64,000 nt of DNA, from the NCBI GenBank assembly GCA_964583825.1, contig CAZOXM010000012.1, positions 3,041-67,040 on the forward strand, given 5' to 3'. Made by a program: the position numbers and the translations under genes. The notes beneath the pieces were generated by a model. It saw only the letters and a program-made list of their open reading frames with translations. It ran no database searches and was not told where the DNA came from. Positions 55,023 to 64,000 of the stretch are shown here, piece by piece. The stretch comes from GCA-1730015 sp964583825 (GTDB lineage: Bacteria > Pseudomonadota > Gammaproteobacteria > Granulosicoccales > Granulosicoccaceae). Position 1 is the first letter of the stretch. Each line of letters begins with the position of its first letter.

Positions 55023-55745
55023 TTATGGCAGCACGCCGGCACGGATTAAGTGCGTGTACAACGCATTTTCAGACACCCAGGTCACCAGATCGTCAAACTG
55101 ATCATTGCCGGCAGTATCCGGATCACGCATCACAAAACGGGTATCTCCATCGAGATTTTCCTTTTCATCGGCAGAGCGGGGGTGGGGATTAGGACCGGTG
55201 GAATAAATAACCACCGGCACCTGATTAGCCCGCAGTGTGGGGCAGCGCGCAGCCGCATCGCAGACTTCATAGTCAGGTGCCAGCTTTGCCATACCCGCCC
55301 GCTGCATGCCGAACGCTTCGGTAAAATCCGGATTCCCATCACCATCACTGTCGCCGGCAGAAACACTGTAGCGAATCGGCCGCCTCCACGCGTCGACCAG
55401 CAGGCCGTCGCTATTTACACGACCATCCACACCCAGCAGTGCCCCCGGCACAAAGCCGTGTTGCTGTCCGCAATCACCGAGCGGTTCGCTGCTGTCTACC
55501 AATGGACACGGCAGTCGACTGTTGGCTGCCGCAAACCCAAGAACGGCACTTTGAATTTGCTTTAGGTGCGCCTGTGTTTCCGATCGCTGTCTCTCAAGCA
55601 GGTGGGAACCAAACGGCTTCAACAGTGCACCCATCAGTATACCGGTAATCAACAGCACAATAGCGAGTTCCAGCAGCGAGAACCCGCCGTGTACAGTGGG
55701 GCGTACGGAAAGCTTGACGACACTTGTTTGCGCCACTGTACGCAT
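55023..55745 (-). CDS. Prepilin-like minor pilin
   Basis: 240 residues. Cleavage site H-G-G then F-S-L-L-E-L-A-I-V-L-L-I-T-G-I-L (Glu +5). The body has R-L-P-C-P, D-S-D-G-D-G-N-P-D and several cysteines, a layout seen in minor pilins of MSHA/T2SS-like systems. Its ATG overlaps the upstream TAA by one base. Confidence 0.85.
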   Translation of the reverse strand: MRTVAQTSVVKLSVRPTVHGGFSLLELAIVLLITGILMGALLKPFGSHLLERQRSETQAHLKQIQSAVLGFAAANSRLPCPLVDSSEPLGDCGQQHGFVPGALLGVDGRVNSDGLLVDAWRRPIRYSVSAGDSDGDGNPDFTEAFGMQRAGMAKLAPDYEVCDAAARCPTLRANQVPVVIYSTGPNPHPRSADEKENLDGDTRFVMRDPDTAGNDQFDDLVTWVSENALYTHLIRAGVLP

Positions 55746-56968
55746 TAGCGCACCACCATCAGCTGATCGTTGATATGTGGATCGTTCGGATCCTGTGTCA
55801 GATCATAGCTAAGTACCGCTTCTACCAATGCCGCACTGTCCAGATAACTGGCACGGCTTTGCGGTTGCATGAAGCGGTTCTGTTGCACACCAGCGTAACT
55901 CGAAACGATCTCATCACCGACACTGATCAACAACGCCGGCACCGGATCATCATCCACAGTTAATTGAAATCCCACACCGTTGTTCAGACAATCGTCAACC
56001 GGAGCTGTGGAGGTACAGGCCACGTCGAGGTGATAATACATAAAGCGCGACCAGTCGTAGCGGCCAAACCAGGTCTGCGCCACTGTACGTCCCTTCGGTA
56101 TGGTATCGTTGAGCAATGCACCCAGCGACGGCATTACACAGTTTCCCTGTGACAGTGCAACCACACCCACCAGCAAGCCTTCCTCGCACGCAGCGGTCGG
56201 GTCACCGAGTCTGGCAGCGAACGGGAAATATTTGTTTTCGTCGTAGTATTCCATTAACCAATCCCTGACGATTCCGAGCACGCGTCGTTCCATCAACGGC
56301 ATCAGCTCTTTCTTCGTAATCGCAACGATTCGATCATTGTTTTCGACACCCATTTCGTAAACGTTGTCTCCGTCGGCATTTTCCTTTTCGAGAAACGCAT
56401 GAATGTCAGCGTTTACCGCAGCACGATTTTGACCGGCCTGTGGTTCACCCGGATGAATCACGACCGCCACCACATCGTCATAGCTGTTCAGCTGGAGCAA
56501 ACCCGCCTTCACCGACGGATTCAGCGCATTATGAGCAGGGTTGTAGCGAAACTCCGGCGAGACGGCATACCAGAGGTTCTGCTTTAGAAAGTATTCAAGA
56601 TAATCGATCTCAATGCGCTTGTTACCACGGCTCCATACTGCGGGGAGATAACCGATTGCGTTGCGACCACAACTGAGTGCCGGTGAACTGTGCGGTCGAC
56701 TCGACGGACAAGGCAGACGACCCACACCACCGCGAGTATTGTGACCATAATTGTCGGTGTATGTCACCGCGTAACTGATCAGCGCCTCCCTGGCTTTGGC
56801 GAGAGAAGTCGTCACTTCGCGCTGGGCTGCCAGCTTCTGGCTCAATGCCACCCCACTCGCCAGCAACCCTGTGCCGGTGACGATTAACACGGCGAGTACC
56901 ATCGCAATCAACACGGCACCACGCTGCCGCACACGACTAAATCGACAATGACTGCACGTTACAGTCAT
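55745..56968 (-). CDS. Pilus-associated protein with N-terminal membrane anchor
   Basis: 407 residues. N-terminal R-Q-R-G-A-V-L-I-A-M-V-L-A-V-L-I-V-T-G-T-G resembles the PilX/GspK-type anchor but lacks Glu at +5. It then shares R-E-A-L-I-S-Y-A-V and R-L-P-C-P-S with the neighbouring minor pilin. Probably a pilus-tip or assembly factor. Start overlaps the preceding stop by 4 bp. Confidence 0.75.
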   Translation of the reverse strand: MTVTCSHCRFSRVRQRGAVLIAMVLAVLIVTGTGLLASGVALSQKLAAQREVTTSLAKAREALISYAVTYTDNYGHNTRGGVGRLPCPSSRPHSSPALSCGRNAIGYLPAVWSRGNKRIEIDYLEYFLKQNLWYAVSPEFRYNPAHNALNPSVKAGLLQLNSYDDVVAVVIHPGEPQAGQNRAAVNADIHAFLEKENADGDNVYEMGVENNDRIVAITKKELMPLMERRVLGIVRDWLMEYYDENKYFPFAARLGDPTAACEEGLLVGVVALSQGNCVMPSLGALLNDTIPKGRTVAQTWFGRYDWSRFMYYHLDVACTSTAPVDDCLNNGVGFQLTVDDDPVPALLISVGDEIVSSYAGVQQNRFMQPQSRASYLDSAALVEAVLSYDLTQDPNDPHINDQLMVVR

Positions 56969-57396
56969 TGCACTTCATCCTGTGATCGAGGTACCTGCAC
57001 CAATTGTTGCTCGCCGACTTTTAGTGCAAGTATTTTCCCGTAACGCTCAATCACAAGCCGGTATTCGTCGAGCTTGTTTGCCCGCCATACAGAAGGATCT
57101 CCTGACTTACCATTAACCCATGTTATCGCGCTCGCCGGCGCTGTTTTCGTATGACGGATAACAATGCCGTCAAACGATACAGGCTGCGGCTCAGGGACCT
57201 TTGACGGCGGACGCTCAGGTGCCGGCAGTTCCATCTCGGGTTCTATGGTCACTGCAGGCAACTCCCGACCGGCATCCAGAGTCAGGCGCTCATCCGCTGT
57301 ATGAAAAAGCCGCTGGCCAGCATACGAATTATCGGCCTGTGAATCGGAACTGAGCAGCAGTACGACAATGGCGGCAATACCGCTTAATCGGCTCAT
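56965..57396 (-). CDS. Small exported pilus-assembly protein (PilP/MshK-like)
   Basis: 143 residues. Signal peptide ending in D-S-Q-A, a proline-rich middle (P-A-P-E-R-P-P-S-K-V-P-E-P) and a C-terminal beta domain, G-I-V-I-R ... I-T-W-V-N-G-K-S ... L-K-V-G-E-Q-Q-L-V. This recalls MshK and PilP-type partners of a secretin. Overlaps both neighbours by 4 bp. Confidence 0.7.
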   Translation of the reverse strand: MSRLSGIAAIVVLLLSSDSQADNSYAGQRLFHTADERLTLDAGRELPAVTIEPEMELPAPERPPSKVPEPQPVSFDGIVIRHTKTAPASAITWVNGKSGDPSVWRANKLDEYRLVIERYGKILALKVGEQQLVQVPRSQDEVQ

Positions 57397-57995
57397 GTCA
57401 CAACCTCACCGGGTAAGACAGCAGAGACGACTACCCATACAATTTTCAGCACCACCTCTAACTCAGGAACGCTGATGAGTTGCCCTTGTGCCGCTATGCT
57501 CTCCGGCGATTTAAGCACCTCCAGCGACTCGAAGTACCAGCCACCGGGTGCATTCTCTGTGAGATGCACAAGCAATTGTTCCAGGACACCGTCATGCATC
57601 AATTTTCCGTAGAGACTGACGCTGGTGTTGATGAGGTGCACCTCCTCGTTCATCGGATGCGCAATCGGCGCGGCAATTTCAAAGTGATAATCATCGATGG
57701 CCACATGCTGTTGCAGGGGTGCGAGCAAGTCCACCCAGGACAGTTCGTCCTGCTTGCCAACAATACCTGCATCAACCAGGCTCCGATGTGAGTGTATTCG
57801 ACTGCTAAGCCATTCGTGGTCGACGATTGCTTCAGAGGATAAACGGAGCTTTGCAGAATAATCGTCACGAATCTCACGGTACATCTGATACTCATCTGCT
57901 AACTGAAAACCGCATACGAACAGAGCCACCACCATTGCAATCAGCGCGCAGTAAAACACGCGGCTCACCCTCACATACCTCAACACGCTATTCAC
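57393..57995 (-). CDS. PilO-like inner-membrane pilus protein
   Basis: 200 residues from GTG 57995, which overlaps the end of the preceding gene by 8 bp; the frame is open to 58205 but that part has no support. One membrane helix (F-Y-C-A-L-I-A-M-V-V-A-L-F-V), then a short coiled coil and a ferredoxin-like domain, the PilO/GspM layout. It should partner the PilM/N-like protein upstream. Confidence 0.75.
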   Translation of the reverse strand: MNSVLRYVRVSRVFYCALIAMVVALFVCGFQLADEYQMYREIRDDYSAKLRLSSEAIVDHEWLSSRIHSHRSLVDAGIVGKQDELSWVDLLAPLQQHVAIDDYHFEIAAPIAHPMNEEVHLINTSVSLYGKLMHDGVLEQLLVHLTENAPGGWYFESLEVLKSPESIAAQGQLISVPELEVVLKIVWVVVSAVLPGEVVT

Positions 57996-59454
57996 CCAAC
58001 TGCTCCTCGGCACCGAGACTGAGGGTAAATCGCAAGGGGGCGTCAGACCCACCCGGAGAGATGGTTGATCCACTACCGTCACGCCCAAGCGGTGATTCAA
58101 CCACTTCAACTGAGTTAATTTGATCAGTCGCTTCAAGTTCTGCGACAAAGCGGTTGAAGCCGCGTACCAGTTCACCGATCCCGGCCACTGACTTATCGAT
58201 CTCACCGGTCACATTTAAAATATGCAGCACGGCATCGGGCGGCCCGGACGAAGGCATCCCGCCCTGTAACTGCCAGTCTATGGCGTGCACCCTGATGGCC
58301 GGATGTTGCGACAGCGCGGAAGCCAGCGGCAGTATCAGTTGCATGGGAGTGTTGTCACCCAGGCGCGTTACCCGCGTACCGATTTGCACGGCACTTCGCA
58401 TCGCATCTATCTGCCCGTGGTACGGCTCAAGCTCTGCATGCACCACAGCCAGACGCTCATCCAGCAATGCCGCATTTGCCTGAGTCGCAGCGGAAAGCTG
58501 CTCAAACGTTTCGGCCATACGCGCGCCCGCTACGCTACTCGCCGCGATACACGCCGTGCAACATAGTATCCCCGCGAAAAAACCATGGCGGCGTCGACGT
58601 ATCTCAAACGCAGATCTATAACTGCCCGCCAGCCGATGTTCCCGACTGCGACCACGTGCGGTCATCATATACATGAAAAATTCAATGGCGTTAACGCGCG
58701 TGCTATTGTGTAGTGCGGGCAGTAACTCGCAAAACGGCTTAATTATGATATCGCCCTTGCGCAGTATCTCCCGATCAGCCGAAGACGCATCGCCAAGAAA
58801 CAGCGTGAGACCTGCTTCCCCCGACACCGCACTGGTTCTGGTGAGGAATGACAGCGTTTTCTCTACTTCCACAAGCAACGGCTCAGCCAGCGCATTGCCT
58901 GTCACAAAGCGGCGGGTTATGGCCGGCAGTCCGTTCAGAAACCCGAATACGCGATAGTCTCCCGGCGCTATCGCCAGCACCACAACACAAACTGCGGTGT
59001 CTCGCACCGCATCCATGCGACCACACAAATCGGACAGCAGGTACAGTTCGGATACCAGAACGTCCCGTTGCATCAGCATGGTCAGCCAGGGTTGACAGGG
59101 CGTTTCGCGGGCCACCGTCGTCAGATGCAGCTGAAGTCCGACATTTCCCCCGGTGGTATCAGCCTTTCTTCGAGATCTCCACAACATGGCATCACTGCAT
59201 TTCACCTTAACGATATTTGCCATGGCACGACGCGCATCCCGTTTGCGCAATCCCGGTAACTGCTCCTGCTGATATTCCTCCTCAACGGCATCCAGCACAC
59301 CGCAAAATACCGCATCTTTTCGTTCATCGAGATACTGCGCGAACTGCTCCATGCCCTCGTCGCCTGCGGTAAACGAGACTCCATGCGAGAACCTTCCGCG
59401 GCCGCTCGCATAGGCCAGCACGACATGCTCGGATATGAATAACAGGTATCTCAC
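57988..59454 (-). CDS. PilM/PilN- or GspL-like pilus protein
   Basis: 488 residues from GTG 59454, whose GTGA overlaps the platform-protein stop. The N-terminal ~300 residues are soluble and of low similarity (PilM/GspL-like position). A membrane segment near 316-335 (F-F-A-G-I-L-C-C-T-A-C-I-A) is followed by a coiled coil and a PilN-type domain. It appears to combine in one protein what PilM and PilN do separately. Confidence 0.7.
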   Translation of the reverse strand: MRYLLFISEHVVLAYASGRGRFSHGVSFTAGDEGMEQFAQYLDERKDAVFCGVLDAVEEEYQQEQLPGLRKRDARRAMANIVKVKCSDAMLWRSRRKADTTGGNVGLQLHLTTVARETPCQPWLTMLMQRDVLVSELYLLSDLCGRMDAVRDTAVCVVVLAIAPGDYRVFGFLNGLPAITRRFVTGNALAEPLLVEVEKTLSFLTRTSAVSGEAGLTLFLGDASSADREILRKGDIIIKPFCELLPALHNSTRVNAIEFFMYMMTARGRSREHRLAGSYRSAFEIRRRRHGFFAGILCCTACIAASSVAGARMAETFEQLSAATQANAALLDERLAVVHAELEPYHGQIDAMRSAVQIGTRVTRLGDNTPMQLILPLASALSQHPAIRVHAIDWQLQGGMPSSGPPDAVLHILNVTGEIDKSVAGIGELVRGFNRFVAELEATDQINSVEVVESPLGRDGSGSTISPGGSDAPLRFTLSLGAEEQLGE

Positions 59455-60668
59455 TGCAGTCCACCGCTGAAGCCGAACACCAGATCGTATATCGGTCCGA
59501 TAACAGATATAACGACCCACATCATAATGAGCCCGACAATCACCGTCATTATCGGCCCGAGACTTTGCTCGAGCTTTTCAGTCAGTTCTTTCGACTCACG
59601 ATCGTACACATAACTTAACTGATTGAATGATGTGTCAAGCGCACCGGTGCTCTCTCCGACCTTCAGTATTCTGGCAACCAAAGGCGGGAAGTTTTCTGTA
59701 TCGCGAAAGCTGCTGGCGATACCCTGACCGTCAATCAGTCGCTGCTTAATAAGATCAACATCTACTTCCATGGCACGGCTTTCAAGTGTGCCACGAGCGT
59801 ACTGCAATGCATTAACGATGCTGATGCCGGCGCTGTACATCATCGAGGTACAGCGTGAAAATCTCGCCAGACGGGTTTTCAGCATTACCGGACCGATTAA
59901 TGGAAATCTGAACCGTAATCGATCAAGAAACAAGCGACACGCCGGGCTTACCACGGCGGATACTTTAAGGCCCGCTACCGAAACGCATACCACCACCATC
60001 AAGATTGCCCAGTAGTCTGTGATCAGTTCCGATGCGCCAATCAGAGCTCGGGTGTGCCATGGCAAAGTCGCCCCTGCAGACGAAATAAACGACACCATGC
60101 CGGGCACCAGCCAGGTCATCACAAAGATCACCACAACAAATAGCACCACCGCCACAAAAGCCGGATAAATCAAAACCCGCCTCAACCTGGAAATTGACTC
60201 CTCCTGCCACTTCAACAACTCGCCCAACTCCTGCAATACGGTTTCCATGCTGCCGCTTTGCTCTCCGGCCTCAAGCATGCTGACCACGAGTGGCGAAAAC
60301 GTTTCAGGCATGACGGCGCAGGCACCGGACAGACTCTGCCCGCTGTCAATTTCATCGACGATCCGGTCAACCACGGTTACCTGATGTCTCTTCTCCGACG
60401 CCTTGCCGAACTCCCTCAGCGCTTCCAGCATCGGGATACCAGCGGTCAGCATTTGCTCCAGGTGAAATATAAAGTTAATTAACTCTTTGCGGGTCCATGC
60501 AGATCCGCGTCGTTTCCCCAGAGACAACGCCATACGATAGCTGAGCAAGCTCAGTCCGCGCGTTGACAAATGCTGGTTCAGTGCCAGCGCATCACTTGCC
60601 TGTAACACACCAGTAACAAGCTCACCGGATGCGGCAACTGCCTTGAACTTATAGGACTTCATATTCAC
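59451..60668 (-). CDS. Type IV pilus/T2SS inner-membrane platform protein (PilC/GspF)
   Basis: 405 residues. Two GspF domains with L-E-Q-M-L-T-A-G-I-P-M-L-E-A-L and R-C-T-S-M-M-Y-S-A-G-I-S-I-V-N-A-L, and three membrane helices. It couples the assembly ATPase to pilin polymerisation. It starts 33 bp after the ATPase gene. Confidence 0.95.
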   Translation of the reverse strand: MNMKSYKFKAVAASGELVTGVLQASDALALNQHLSTRGLSLLSYRMALSLGKRRGSAWTRKELINFIFHLEQMLTAGIPMLEALREFGKASEKRHQVTVVDRIVDEIDSGQSLSGACAVMPETFSPLVVSMLEAGEQSGSMETVLQELGELLKWQEESISRLRRVLIYPAFVAVVLFVVVIFVMTWLVPGMVSFISSAGATLPWHTRALIGASELITDYWAILMVVVCVSVAGLKVSAVVSPACRLFLDRLRFRFPLIGPVMLKTRLARFSRCTSMMYSAGISIVNALQYARGTLESRAMEVDVDLIKQRLIDGQGIASSFRDTENFPPLVARILKVGESTGALDTSFNQLSYVYDRESKELTEKLEQSLGPIMTVIVGLIMMWVVISVIGPIYDLVFGFSGGLQ

Positions 60669-60701
60669 CTCTAACTACTCGGGCTACACTGCAATCGGTG
60701 A

Positions 60702-62357
60702 TCAGCTACCGCACGCCGAACCTGCTTCGGACAGGTCAATGACTCTGGATGCTTCGCTAAAAGAGGTCACGCCACTGTTAATTTTTGCCTGTGCATCGTC
60801 CGCCATCGGCTTAAAGCCCTTCTTGATCGCATGCGTTTTCAGACTGGCCGGCGATGCACCGGCGAGGAAAAGCGACTCAAGTTCGGCGGTGATCTTTAAT
60901 ATTTCAACCACCACCTCCCGGCCTTTATAACCCTGCCAGTCACAGTGATGGCAGCCGACGGGTTCAGCCACAGACGATTCCCGGCCCGCCTGTTCAACAG
61001 ACTGCTTGCAATGAACACAGAGCTTTCTCACCAGTCGCTGACCGATAATGCCAATCAGGTTGCCGGACAGTTCGTCTTTACTAACGCCGAGAGATTGCAA
61101 CCTGAGCAACGCACCCACGGCCGAATTAGCATGCAGCGTCGAATACACCTGATGACCGGTCATTGAGGCCCGCAAAGCCATTCTGGCGGTTTCCACATCG
61201 CGCACCTCACCGACCAGTATCACATCCGGATCCTGTCGCAAAATAGCGCGAATGCCGGTGGCGAAATCAAGTTTGACCTGATCATTAACCGAGGTCTGAC
61301 GCAGCAGCGGCAATGGATACTCAACCGGATCTTCCATCGTCATGATATTGATGTGTTCGCTGCTTATTCGATCAAGCAGCGAATACAGTGTTGTGGTTTT
61401 ACCGCTGCCGGTCGGGCCGGTCACCAGAATCAGGCCTTCGGGCTGCTGCATCATCGAATTCAATAAGGCGAGTGATTCATCAGTCAGGCCCAGCCGCTCC
61501 AGCGGCACGATCCCCTTTTCCTTATCGAGTATTCTGAGCACAATGTTTTCGCCGTGAATCGTCGGCAACACCGATACGCGAAACTCCACACTACCGCCTG
61601 CGATTTTAAAAGAGATGCGACCGTCCTGCGGTGCACGACTCTCAGCGATATCGAGCCCGGCCAATACTTTTAAACGCACCACCATCGCCGGCCAGTAACT
61701 AATGTGCAGGCTGCGAATCTGGTGCAGCAAACCATCGGTGCGAAATCGAACGCGCAGAAAGCCACCCTCAGGCTCAAAGTGAATGTCAGAAGCACCGCGC
61801 TTGACTGCATCAAGCAATATCGCGTCTACCAGTCTGACAAACGGGTGTCGATAGCTGCCGTTGTCGATATCTGTAATTCTCGACTGACCATTGCCGGCTT
61901 CAATTTCCCTGAGGATGCCGTCTATCGACAGATCAAACCCGTAGAACCGATCCAGCGCATCGGCGATGTCGCGCTCACTGGCGATCAGCAGCTGCAGCTG
62001 CCACCGACTGCCAAGCTGCCGCTGCAATTTGTCGATCACATGCAAATTCTGAATATCGACCAGCGCAACCCGGAAGCATCCGTTGTCAGCTGACACCGGC
62101 ACCACGGCATTACTGCGCGCGAACTGTTCAGGAATCTCTTCAAGTGCATTGGGATCCGGCAGTGCAGACGACAAATCTATCGAATCAGCACCACCTTCAG
62201 CCCCTTTCACATCACGCAATAAATCACCCGAGACAAAGCCCAGGTCTACAAGTGTTTGTTCAAGAGATTTTCCGGTAGATTCAGATTCGGTGAGTCCGAT
62301 CTGAACCTGATCACTGCTGATAAGCCCGCGCTCGGTCAGGCTGCTGACTATAGACAC
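60702..62357 (-). CDS. Type IV pilus/T2SS assembly ATPase (PilB/GspE/MshE type)
   Basis: 551 residues from GTG 62357. N-terminal N1 domain, then catalytic core: D-I-H-F-E-P, Walker A G-P-T-G-S-G-K-T at 314-321, Asp box, Walker B (I-L-V-G-E-V-R-D), and the zinc-type C-V-H-C ... C-H-H-C tetracysteine. A hexameric motor for pilus extension or secretion. It heads the operon, which runs leftward to at least 55023. Confidence 0.96.
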   Translation of the reverse strand: MSIVSSLTERGLISSDQVQIGLTESESTGKSLEQTLVDLGFVSGDLLRDVKGAEGGADSIDLSSALPDPNALEEIPEQFARSNAVVPVSADNGCFRVALVDIQNLHVIDKLQRQLGSRWQLQLLIASERDIADALDRFYGFDLSIDGILREIEAGNGQSRITDIDNGSYRHPFVRLVDAILLDAVKRGASDIHFEPEGGFLRVRFRTDGLLHQIRSLHISYWPAMVVRLKVLAGLDIAESRAPQDGRISFKIAGGSVEFRVSVLPTIHGENIVLRILDKEKGIVPLERLGLTDESLALLNSMMQQPEGLILVTGPTGSGKTTTLYSLLDRISSEHINIMTMEDPVEYPLPLLRQTSVNDQVKLDFATGIRAILRQDPDVILVGEVRDVETARMALRASMTGHQVYSTLHANSAVGALLRLQSLGVSKDELSGNLIGIIGQRLVRKLCVHCKQSVEQAGRESSVAEPVGCHHCDWQGYKGREVVVEILKITAELESLFLAGASPASLKTHAIKKGFKPMADDAQAKINSGVTSFSEASRVIDLSEAGSACGS

Positions 62358-62508
62358 TGCTTACTACTCTTTTTACTACGACTACAGCACTAGACTACCC
62401 GCTTACAAAAGGTGTTGGCAAGTACCACCAAAAAATAAACCACAACTAAAGAATCAGTTAATGCGGGACAGGAAGCAAATCAGCAGGTGAGGTAACAGAT
62501 CAGCCTAA

Positions 62509-62648
62509 CAGGGTGTTGAAAAACGTCATGAGCGACGGTCTGAGTAGGCCAATTCTTGCGAAAAAGCGCAGTTTATGGGTTATAAATGAGCATTTTGAGG
62601 GAGAATTTAACGCCCTCAGACCTAGCGCAATAGTTTTTCAACATCCTG
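62509..62648. mobile_element. 140-bp MITE-like element
   Basis: The ends are inverted repeats of 16 bases with one mismatch (left begins CAGGGTGTTGAAAAAC, right in reverse begins CAGGATGTTGAAAAAC), and an inner pair GGTCTGAG (62537-62544) / CTCAGACC (62615-62622). Direct CTAA repeats flank it at 62505-62508 and 62649-62652. It has no coding capacity. The tips closely match those of the IS element beside it, so that transposase could move it. Confidence 0.85.
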
Positions 62649-62652
62649 CTAA

Positions 62653-63995
62653 CAGGCTGTTGAAAAAATCCCATTTTTTGTAAAATAGCAGCATTAATAG
62701 GAGACGACCAGATTGCGCGGCGAAATCAACCCCCAGCAGAGCATGTTCAGCTATGTGGATATAGAAGAGCGCATACCAGCCACACACCCGATCAGGAAGA
62801 TACGTGTGGTTATTGATAAAGCCATCGCCGCAATTGAAGTCGATATAGACGAGCAGTACTCCTCGAAAGGTCGCCCGTCGATTCCTCCGGAACAGTTGCT
62901 CAGGGCACTTTTTTTACAGATATTCTATTCAGTCCGATCAGAAAGGCTGTTAGTCGACCGAATTGAATACGATCTGCTTTTTCGTTGGTTCGTCGGTCTC
63001 GGAATCGATGATCCAGTATGGAACCATTCAACATTTTCCAAGAACCGGGATCGAGTGCTGACCGAGCACATAGCGCAAAGGCTATTCGACGAAGTCAAGC
63101 GTCAAGCGTATGCAAAGCAGTTGATGTCGAGAGATCACTTTTCTGTAGACGGAACCTTAATGGACGCTTGTGCGTCAATGAAGTCATTTGTTCCCAAACA
63201 GTCGGAGCAAAAGAAAGACGACTCTGATAACAATCATTCGGATGGCAGTACGCGAAACGCGGACGTCGACTTTAAAGGGCAAAAAAGAAGCAATGCCACT
63301 CATGAGTCGACGACCGATCCAGATGCACGATTGTTTCGCAAGAGTGCTGGGCAATCGTCAAGACTGTGTATGATGGGCCACATACTGACAGAGAATCGTA
63401 ACGGCATGATAGTGGAAGCATGCGTGACCACAGCAGGTACAAGTCAGGAGTGGGAAGCGGCACTGTCAATGCTGGATAAACAAAGCGTGCGGCCAAAGCA
63501 GACGGTGGGTGCGGACAAGGGGTATGACGTAAAGCGGTTTGTGGATGAAGTTCGGGACAAAAGTTATACGCCGCACGTAGCAGCGAGGGCAAAGGGGAGC
63601 GCGGTGGATGAACGTACCACTGGAACGGAGGGATATTCAGTCAGTCAGCGTAAACGCAAGCGGGTTGAGGAGCCATTTGGTTGGATGAAGACGGTCGGTG
63701 GCATCAGAAAGCTGGCTCATCGCAGTTTAAGTAAGGTGAGTACTACGTTTTTAATGAACTCGACCGCATTCAATATAAGAAGAATGGTGAATTGCTGCTG
63801 AAAAGGACATAAAAGGGGAGTATGGCGAGCCACAGGGACTGAACAGTCCCATTCTTAACTGTCCAACGAGTTAAACTGGAAATAATCGCCGCCAGAGAAA
63901 TCAAAGATCACTATCAAATCAGATGCCGTCAGGAATACTAAAATCCCCGACGGTAAGTGAAAAACGGTTGAATGCCGTTATTTTTCAACAGCCTG
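62653..63995 (+). mobile_element. Complete IS element, IS5/IS1182-like, 1343 bp
   Basis: Perfect 15-bp terminal inverted repeats (62653-62667 and 63981-63995, tip sequence CAGGCTGTTGAAAAA) enclose one transposase gene. CTAA flanks both ends (62649-62652 and 63996-63999), a 4-bp target duplication of the YTAR kind seen with IS5-type elements. The left CTAA is also the right flank of the MITE. The element is intact and may be active. Confidence 0.92.
62713..63801 (+). CDS. IS transposase, DDE type
   Basis: 362 residues from TTG 62713 (GGAG nine bases upstream). The N-terminal domain (F-S-Y-V-D-I-E-E-R-I-P-A-T-H-P-I-R) is typical of the IS5/IS1182-like group. DDE core: H-F-S-V-D-G-T-L (first Asp), G-A-D-K-G-Y-D (second Asp) and R-K-R-V-E-E-P-F-G-W-M-K (Glu). 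Residues about 165-195 form a charged low-complexity stretch. The frame is intact from end to end. Confidence 0.94.
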   Translation: MRGEINPQQSMFSYVDIEERIPATHPIRKIRVVIDKAIAAIEVDIDEQYSSKGRPSIPPEQLLRALFLQIFYSVRSERLLVDRIEYDLLFRWFVGLGIDDPVWNHSTFSKNRDRVLTEHIAQRLFDEVKRQAYAKQLMSRDHFSVDGTLMDACASMKSFVPKQSEQKKDDSDNNHSDGSTRNADVDFKGQKRSNATHESTTDPDARLFRKSAGQSSRLCMMGHILTENRNGMIVEACVTTAGTSQEWEAALSMLDKQSVRPKQTVGADKGYDVKRFVDEVRDKSYTPHVAARAKGSAVDERTTGTEGYSVSQRKRKRVEEPFGWMKTVGGIRKLAHRSLSKVSTTFLMNSTAFNIRRMVNCC

Positions 63996-64000
63996 CTAAA

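Overview
The window reads as chromosomal DNA of a gammaproteobacterium outside the Enterobacterales. The strongest evidence is conserved gene order: ygfB-pepP-ubiH divergent from a TIGR02449 gene-zapA-6S RNA (the order I recall from Pseudomonas), leuS-lptE, glyQ-glyS-gmhB, DUF4124-ntrB-ntrC and pqiA-pqiA-pqiB-pqiC. Coding is dense and balanced in base composition, with many GTG/TTG starts and 1-8 bp gene overlaps. I found no tRNA, rRNA, CRISPR array or replication origin.

Left edge (1-4731, minus strand): a tight four-gene cassette. In transcription order it holds a fusion of an archaeo-eukaryotic-type primase with a HAD phosphatase, an acidic protein of unknown family, a protein ending in a sterile-alpha-motif (SAM) domain after a long charged linker, and an ATP-dependent DNA ligase cut by the window edge. 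Gaps are 0-11 bp, and two inverted repeats lie in or just upstream of the first gene. Together these look like an end-healing, fill-in and sealing module without a visible Ku protein. This is the most novel content of the window.

Middle (5086-30560): a TfoX-N protein, a lone receiver protein divergent from a membrane receptor lacking any transmitter domain, a TM2 protein, a DUF2845 protein, a GH114-like glycosidase, a large SWIM-SNF2 helicase, a MATCAP/DUF1704 peptidase, lptE, leuS, a RelA/SpoT-like HD protein, a phosphopantetheinyl transferase, ubiH, pepP, ygfB, zapA, 6S RNA, an orphan taurine-type binding protein divergent from an amine oxidase, a DUF1223 protein, a quinone oxidoreductase and a short AMP nucleosidase.

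30711-35062 is an accessory island: three paralogous exported SGNH/sialate-esterase-like proteins around a GT2 glycosyltransferase, one carrying Asp-rich tandem repeats. 35082-52460 is mostly housekeeping: a class III aminotransferase, the Pqi envelope lipid-transport genes, trmB, a DASS transporter, tas, tatD, gmhB, glyS, glyQ, a DUF4124 protein, ntrB and ntrC.

Right side (52584-64000): a RelE-type toxin with an XRE antitoxin, a small exported protein, and a type IV pilus/type II secretion-like operon running leftwards from 62357 (ATPase, inner-membrane platform, PilM/N-like, PilO-like and PilP-like proteins and three pilin-like proteins, with no secretin or prepilin peptidase here). The window ends with a complete IS element immediately beside a 140-bp MITE-like element. 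Both have related ends and share the same 4-bp target duplication.
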